Below are positions 60,583-64,000 of a stretch of DNA of 64,000 nt, one piece after another. The position numbers and the translations under genes are program-made. Origin of the DNA: Robertkochia solimangrovi (GTDB lineage Bacteria; Bacteroidota; Bacteroidia; Flavobacteriales; Flavobacteriaceae); the NCBI RefSeq assembly GCF_007279655.1, contig NZ_QKWN01000001.1, forward strand, positions 186,001 to 250,000, written 5' to 3'. The notes beneath the pieces were generated by a model. The model searched no databases and was not told the origin of the DNA. It saw nothing but the letters and a program-made list of their open reading frames with translations. Within the stretch, counting starts at the first letter, position 1. The number at the start of each line of letters is the position of its first letter.

Positions 60583-62481
60583 CTATTCGATATAGAGATT
60601 CCTGCTTTTGGGATACTTCACCTTGTATTTAAGATCCAGTTCTTTGGCGGTATTAGGTTTCAAACTGAATAGCCATTTCACTTCTCCAGTGGTTTCATCC
60701 AATTTACCTTTTGAAAGTTCTTCCACCTCAACAGCGATCTCCTCCAGCATCGCCACCGGAATCTGATCCAGGATCATCAATTGAATTTCCTGATCCTTAT
60801 TATTTCTAACTACGGTCTTCCAGGATCTGGTTTCCTCCTTTTTACTTCCGATGAATTGTCTTGTGGTGAAATCCCGGACCTTCTCACGGGTTACGACTAC
60901 TTGCTTATCTCTTCCTAAAGAAAATTCGAGCGTATCCTTTGCATATCGTACATCCATGATGGTTTTCCCCACATAGGTTTCTTCAAAAAAGATATTGGCT
61001 TCACCCTCCAAAAGATTATACTTCTCCCAATCGGTGATACTAGCGATCAAAAATGCCTCACGTTCGATTTTTGGCACACTGTAGTACCTGAAATCTACCG
61101 GAAGTTCATAGTAAGCCATATCGACCGTATAATTCTTATTATCTGAGTTTATGGTATAAGGAGTCTTGATCTCGAAATCTACTGTTGTCTGATTTCTTAC
61201 CTGAACACTGGTATTCGCAATACTCGCCGCACCTCTAATCTTAACATTGGATTTATCCTTTCCAATCTGAACACCGGCAACCCTTCCTTGCAACACATCT
61301 GTAACGTTCGTTGATCGCTGTGATCCATACCCAACGACGACGACTTCTTCCAATTGATTCGTATCTTCCTGTAAGGCTATATTCATAGCATTCCCATTTA
61401 CAGGTACAGTTTTATTAGTGTAACCAAGATAAGAAAAGATTAAACGGGAATCCGCATCCGGAACCGTAATGGAGTACTTACCATCAAAATCAGTAATAGT
61501 ACCTATTGTGGTACCCTCCACCATAACATTGGCTCCGGGAATCGGCTGGCCTTGGTCATCGAAAACCACACCACTTATCGTATTGTTCTTTGTAAGTCCG
61601 TATGTTGGAGGCGCCACGTTATAATTCAAAAAATAGGTGCGTAATTCCGGAGCTATTCCGGAAATATTCGGGTCAGCCGAAGAGAATTTAAGCTTAACGT
61701 TCTTCCAGTCTACCTTAGTATCCTGTTTCACGTTAGCCTTATAGATGAGCTGTACCGGTTCGTCGATCTTGTCTGCACGGATATCATAGGATGGATACCA
61801 TCCTGCGTTCCCTACTGTATAGCTAAGCTGAACGGGGAAATTTCCGGAAGATTTCACCTCTACTTTTACAAGAATTTCTCCGGAAGCATATTGTTTCTTT
61901 GAGGTGATCGTTTGAATCTGATCATTGATATTTCGAAATTCCTCATTTAATTTTTCAAGATTCTTTTCACGTTCTAATGATTTCATACGAAGCTCTGTCA
62001 GCCTGTTTCCAAAATAAACGGAAGCCTGTTGTAAATTGGCAACACTGAGTTCGTCATTCTTCCCACCGATATTACGGTTATCATGTAGAAATCGCACTTC
62101 TTCCGTTAAAATATCGATATGGGTACGTTCCAGTACGATCTTGTCATTGAGACTTTCTCGTTTTTTTTCTAAATCTTTTAGTTCTTCTGATTTCTCAAGT
62201 TCATTCAGATAATTCTGCTGATGATTGACAGCCAAAACTGTAATGGCTCCATCAGCACTGGCCTGAATACTCTTGGCATCGATAAAAGGGGAAAGCGACA
62301 CAAATTTTAATACATTGATCCCCTTAGGCAGTTCCACCCTCTTCTGACGTGTGACCTGAGCACCATCCAGAAATACCGTAACTTCTTTAATTTCTGTTTT
62401 TACGTCTTTAAGGGGAAGTTCCTGCGCATGAGAAAAGTTTAAACACAAAAATGCTATCAGAACTTTAAAAATAGTTTTCAT
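60583..62481 (-). CDS. DUF4139/MuiA-like protein with inserted SusC-type segment
   Basis: A 632-residue exported protein (signal 1-19, LIAFLCLNFSHAQ). N-terminal DUF4140 (about 30-80), a long coiled-coil (about 95-195), then DUF4139 in two parts (about 205-290 and 430-632). Between them, at residues 299-425 (61207-61587), sits a CarboxypepD_reg domain (TISGVVFDDQGQPIPGANV, then VEGTTIGTITDFDGKYSI and YLGYTNKTVPV). A SusC-like plug start follows (LEEVVVVGYGSQRSTNV, then LQGRVAGVQI and VKIRGAASI). There is no barrel. MuiA-family proteins affect exopolysaccharide (mucoidy) in proteobacteria; function here unknown. Confidence 0.85.
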   Translation of the reverse strand: MKTIFKVLIAFLCLNFSHAQELPLKDVKTEIKEVTVFLDGAQVTRQKRVELPKGINVLKFVSLSPFIDAKSIQASADGAITVLAVNHQQNYLNELEKSEELKDLEKKRESLNDKIVLERTHIDILTEEVRFLHDNRNIGGKNDELSVANLQQASVYFGNRLTELRMKSLEREKNLEKLNEEFRNINDQIQTITSKKQYASGEILVKVEVKSSGNFPVQLSYTVGNAGWYPSYDIRADKIDEPVQLIYKANVKQDTKVDWKNVKLKFSSADPNISGIAPELRTYFLNYNVAPPTYGLTKNNTISGVVFDDQGQPIPGANVMVEGTTIGTITDFDGKYSITVPDADSRLIFSYLGYTNKTVPVNGNAMNIALQEDTNQLEEVVVVGYGSQRSTNVTDVLQGRVAGVQIGKDKSNVKIRGAASIANTSVQVRNQTTVDFEIKTPYTINSDNKNYTVDMAYYELPVDFRYYSVPKIEREAFLIASITDWEKYNLLEGEANIFFEETYVGKTIMDVRYAKDTLEFSLGRDKQVVVTREKVRDFTTRQFIGSKKEETRSWKTVVRNNKDQEIQLMILDQIPVAMLEEIAVEVEELSKGKLDETTGEVKWLFSLKPNTAKELDLKYKVKYPKSRNLYIE

Positions 62482-62604
62482 CGAATATTGATTGCTTGAA
62501 TAATTTATTTACAGCATTTAAAGTAAGAAAATAATTATAGTAACCTGAACTTTGTCATGAACAAATTGTGAACTTATCACTGCAGGTTCCAGGTAAAATG
62601 AAAA

Positions 62605-62630
62605 AGCCCGGATCTAAAAAAATCCGGGCT
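62605..62630 (-). terminator. intrinsic terminator of the DHA2 transporter gene
   Basis: On the minus strand AGCCCGGAT, loop TTTTTTAG, ATCCGGGCT, then TTTT: a 9-bp perfect stem, 45 bp after the transporter stop. Confidence 0.85.
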
Positions 62631-62675
62631 CGTCAAAATAGCTGACTAACTTAATTAAAAACTACCACTTATTGT

Positions 62676-64000
62676 TTAATGAGCTGCAGCGGAAGCGTTC
62701 ACTTTCCCAGCACCTTTTTTGATCATCAATACAAAGGGAACACAAATTAAAAATACAAGGCCTATTCCCAAAAATACATCCATATAAGATAGTACGGTTG
62801 CTTGTTTATTTACCGACAGGTCTATCATTTTCAGAGCCTGTTCTCTGGCTCTGTCAAATGAAAATCCTTTTGACATAAAAGAGTGTGTCAATGCTGTTAT
62901 TCGTTCCTGAACGTTGAGTTTTATGGTTGACAAGTGACTTACCAGGTCGGATCGGTGTACCTGATTCTGCCTGGAAATATAGGTCGTGATCAAGGCGATA
63001 CCGAAAGATCCTCCTAACTGTCGCATCATTCCTGTAAAGGCGGCTCCATCACCGATTTCCTGTGGTTTCAACGAAGAAAGGGACAAGGTTGTTATCGGCA
63101 CGAACAATAATCCGAGACCAAGTCCTCGCACTATAAGTAACCAAAAGAAATGTTCTTCACCCGTGCTTGGCGTCAGCAGATTATGTGCCCAAAGACTATA
63201 TAGGAAGAAAATCGTAAAACCACCTGCCACCAGATATTTTTGTGACACACCCCGCTGCAACAATCTACCGATGATCGGGAGCATCAATCCCGTTGTAAGT
63301 GAACTTGGGATCAACAATAAACCAGCCTGTGTAGCCGTCCATCCCATGATAGACTGCGTATACAACGGAATAATAAACGTGGATCCGAAGAGTCCGAATC
63401 CTAGAACAAAAGTCAGGATCGCACCCACACTCAGGTTCTTATTCTTTAAAACACGCAGGTTCACAATCGGGAATTCATACGTAAGTTCCCGCCAAATAAA
63501 CAGGTAGGCCCCAAGAAATGCAGTAATTGAAAAGAATATGATCGAACCATTAGCAAACCAATCCTCCTCCTGTCCCTTTTCCAGCACATATTGGAGTGAT
63601 CCCACTGCTAGGATCAGGAAAATGATACCCAGCCAGTCAATCTCCTTAGCCGTTCTTTTAGAACCGTATTTTGGACTTTTAACGAACTGAAGTGTCAGGA
63701 AGAATGCTGCGATCCCCACAGGGATATTTATATAGAATATATAAGGCCAGGAGTAATTATCGATAAAATAACCTCCAAGGGGCGGCCCCAGGGTGGGACC
63801 AACGATCACTCCCATCCCATAAATAGCCTGGGCCATTCCTCTTTTTTCCGTTGGAAATGTTTCAGTGATGATCGTTTGTGCAGTGACCAGTAATGCTCCA
63901 CCGCCAAGACCCTGAATGAATCTGAACAGCACCAGTTCCCAAATCCCGTTTGCATTCCCACATAAGAAGGATGAAATGGTAAAGATCAGAATAGAAGCTG
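62676..64000 (-). CDS. DHA2-family MFS drug exporter (EmrB/QacA type), 5' end beyond the window
   Basis: Proton-coupled multidrug exporter, truncated by the window end at 64000. The frame continues past the GTG at 63932 (first readable residues ASILIFTISSF, then LCGNANGIWEL). Motif FRFIQGLGGGALLVTAQTI is the TM4-5 region, and GMGVIVGPTLGPPLGGYFID is motif C of DHA2 (14-helix) exporters. PIVNLRVLKNKNLSVG and the C-terminal helices complete the pattern, with the usual long loop between the halves. EmrB-like members work with an EmrA adaptor; that gene is not in the window. Confidence 0.93.
   Translation of the reverse strand, partial: ASILIFTISSFLCGNANGIWELVLFRFIQGLGGGALLVTAQTIITETFPTEKRGMAQAIYGMGVIVGPTLGPPLGGYFIDNYSWPYIFYINIPVGIAAFFLTLQFVKSPKYGSKRTAKEIDWLGIIFLILAVGSLQYVLEKGQEEDWFANGSIIFFSITAFLGAYLFIWRELTYEFPIVNLRVLKNKNLSVGAILTFVLGFGLFGSTFIIPLYTQSIMGWTATQAGLLLIPSSLTTGLMLPIIGRLLQRGVSQKYLVAGGFTIFFLYSLWAHNLLTPSTGEEHFFWLLIVRGLGLGLLFVPITTLSLSSLKPQEIGDGAAFTGMMRQLGGSFGIALITTYISRQNQVHRSDLVSHLSTIKLNVQERITALTHSFMSKGFSFDRAREQALKMIDLSVNKQATVLSYMDVFLGIGLVFLICVPFVLMIKKGAGKVNASAAAH

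Noticed and set aside
1-64000. tRNA, rRNA, CRISPR array, IS element, prophage or toxin-antitoxin pair
   Set aside because: I scanned the gaps for tRNA T-arm patterns, direct repeats at regular spacing, transposase motifs and terminal repeats and found none that hold up. A tRNAscan or repeat search would be decisive.

Overview
The window is a contiguous, gene-dense stretch of chromosome from a member of the Bacteroidota, almost certainly family Flavobacteriaceae. The evidence is moderately AT-rich DNA, a Bat/MoxR aerotolerance-type operon, a T9SS type B (gliding-motility-associated) C-terminal sorting domain, a SusC-like carboxypeptidase-regulatory module, GbsR/MarR-controlled RND efflux, an azurin lipoprotein, and promoters of the Bacteroidota type (TTTG-N19-TAnnTTTG). 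Genus cannot be fixed from the sequence. I see no rRNA, tRNA, CRISPR array, insertion sequence or prophage. This is core genome with small accessory pieces.

Layout. 1-6.7 kb (minus): tyrosine catabolism (hppD, hmgA), a patatin/outer-membrane-barrel protein and uvrC. 6.9-9.7 kb: a degenerate receiver-like protein with 5-formyl-THF cyclo-ligase (plus), then lspA, an exported protein and a DksA-like regulator. 9.7-16.7 kb (minus): ileS, recO, gdhA and a cystathionine gamma-synthase/lyase. 16.8-24.5 kb: exported and lipoproteins, a T9SS cargo protein, an ArsC-like reductase, an EamA transporter, a thioesterase, a YheT-type hydrolase, azurin and a DUF1080 protein. 24.6-30.9 kb (minus): a GbsR-type regulator followed by a complete tripartite RND pump, with a strong operator-like palindrome in the promoter. 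31-36 kb: AEC permease, Tat-exported aminotransferase, pheS, a ceramidase-like membrane protein, and CvpA. 36.6-39.3 kb: beta-carbonic anhydrase, SulP transporter and a small membrane protein. 39.3-48.5 kb: MoxR, DUF58, a 560-aa membrane protein and BatA to BatE in one long minus-strand operon. 48.7-64 kb: DUF4382 lipoprotein, two oxidoreductases, a Schlafen/AlbA-type protein, sugar kinase, phosphatases, an OmpA pair, a 560-bp orphan intergenic region, bestrophin, a DUF4139/MuiA-like protein with a SusC-like insertion, and a DHA2 drug exporter cut by the window end.

Most of the window is ordinary housekeeping. The observations I would follow first are: (i) an isoleucyl-tRNA synthetase whose HIGH signature reads G-I-H-H, the swapped motif tied to very high mupirocin resistance in IleRS2 enzymes; (ii) a 30-bp near-perfect palindrome lying between the -33 and -7 elements of the efflux-operon promoter; (iii) a 17-bp-arm inverted repeat ending 4 bp before the start codon of the Schlafen/AlbA gene; (iv) a SusC-like CarboxypepD_reg plus plug-start segment inserted in a DUF4139 protein; (v) a ceramidase-superfamily enzyme in a phylum known to make sphingolipids. 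I did not find a clearly new multi-gene system.

Several start codons were moved from the longest frame to internal ATGs because of promoter position, signal peptide or overlap; each case is explained in its entry. All function calls rest on motif reading, not on database searches.
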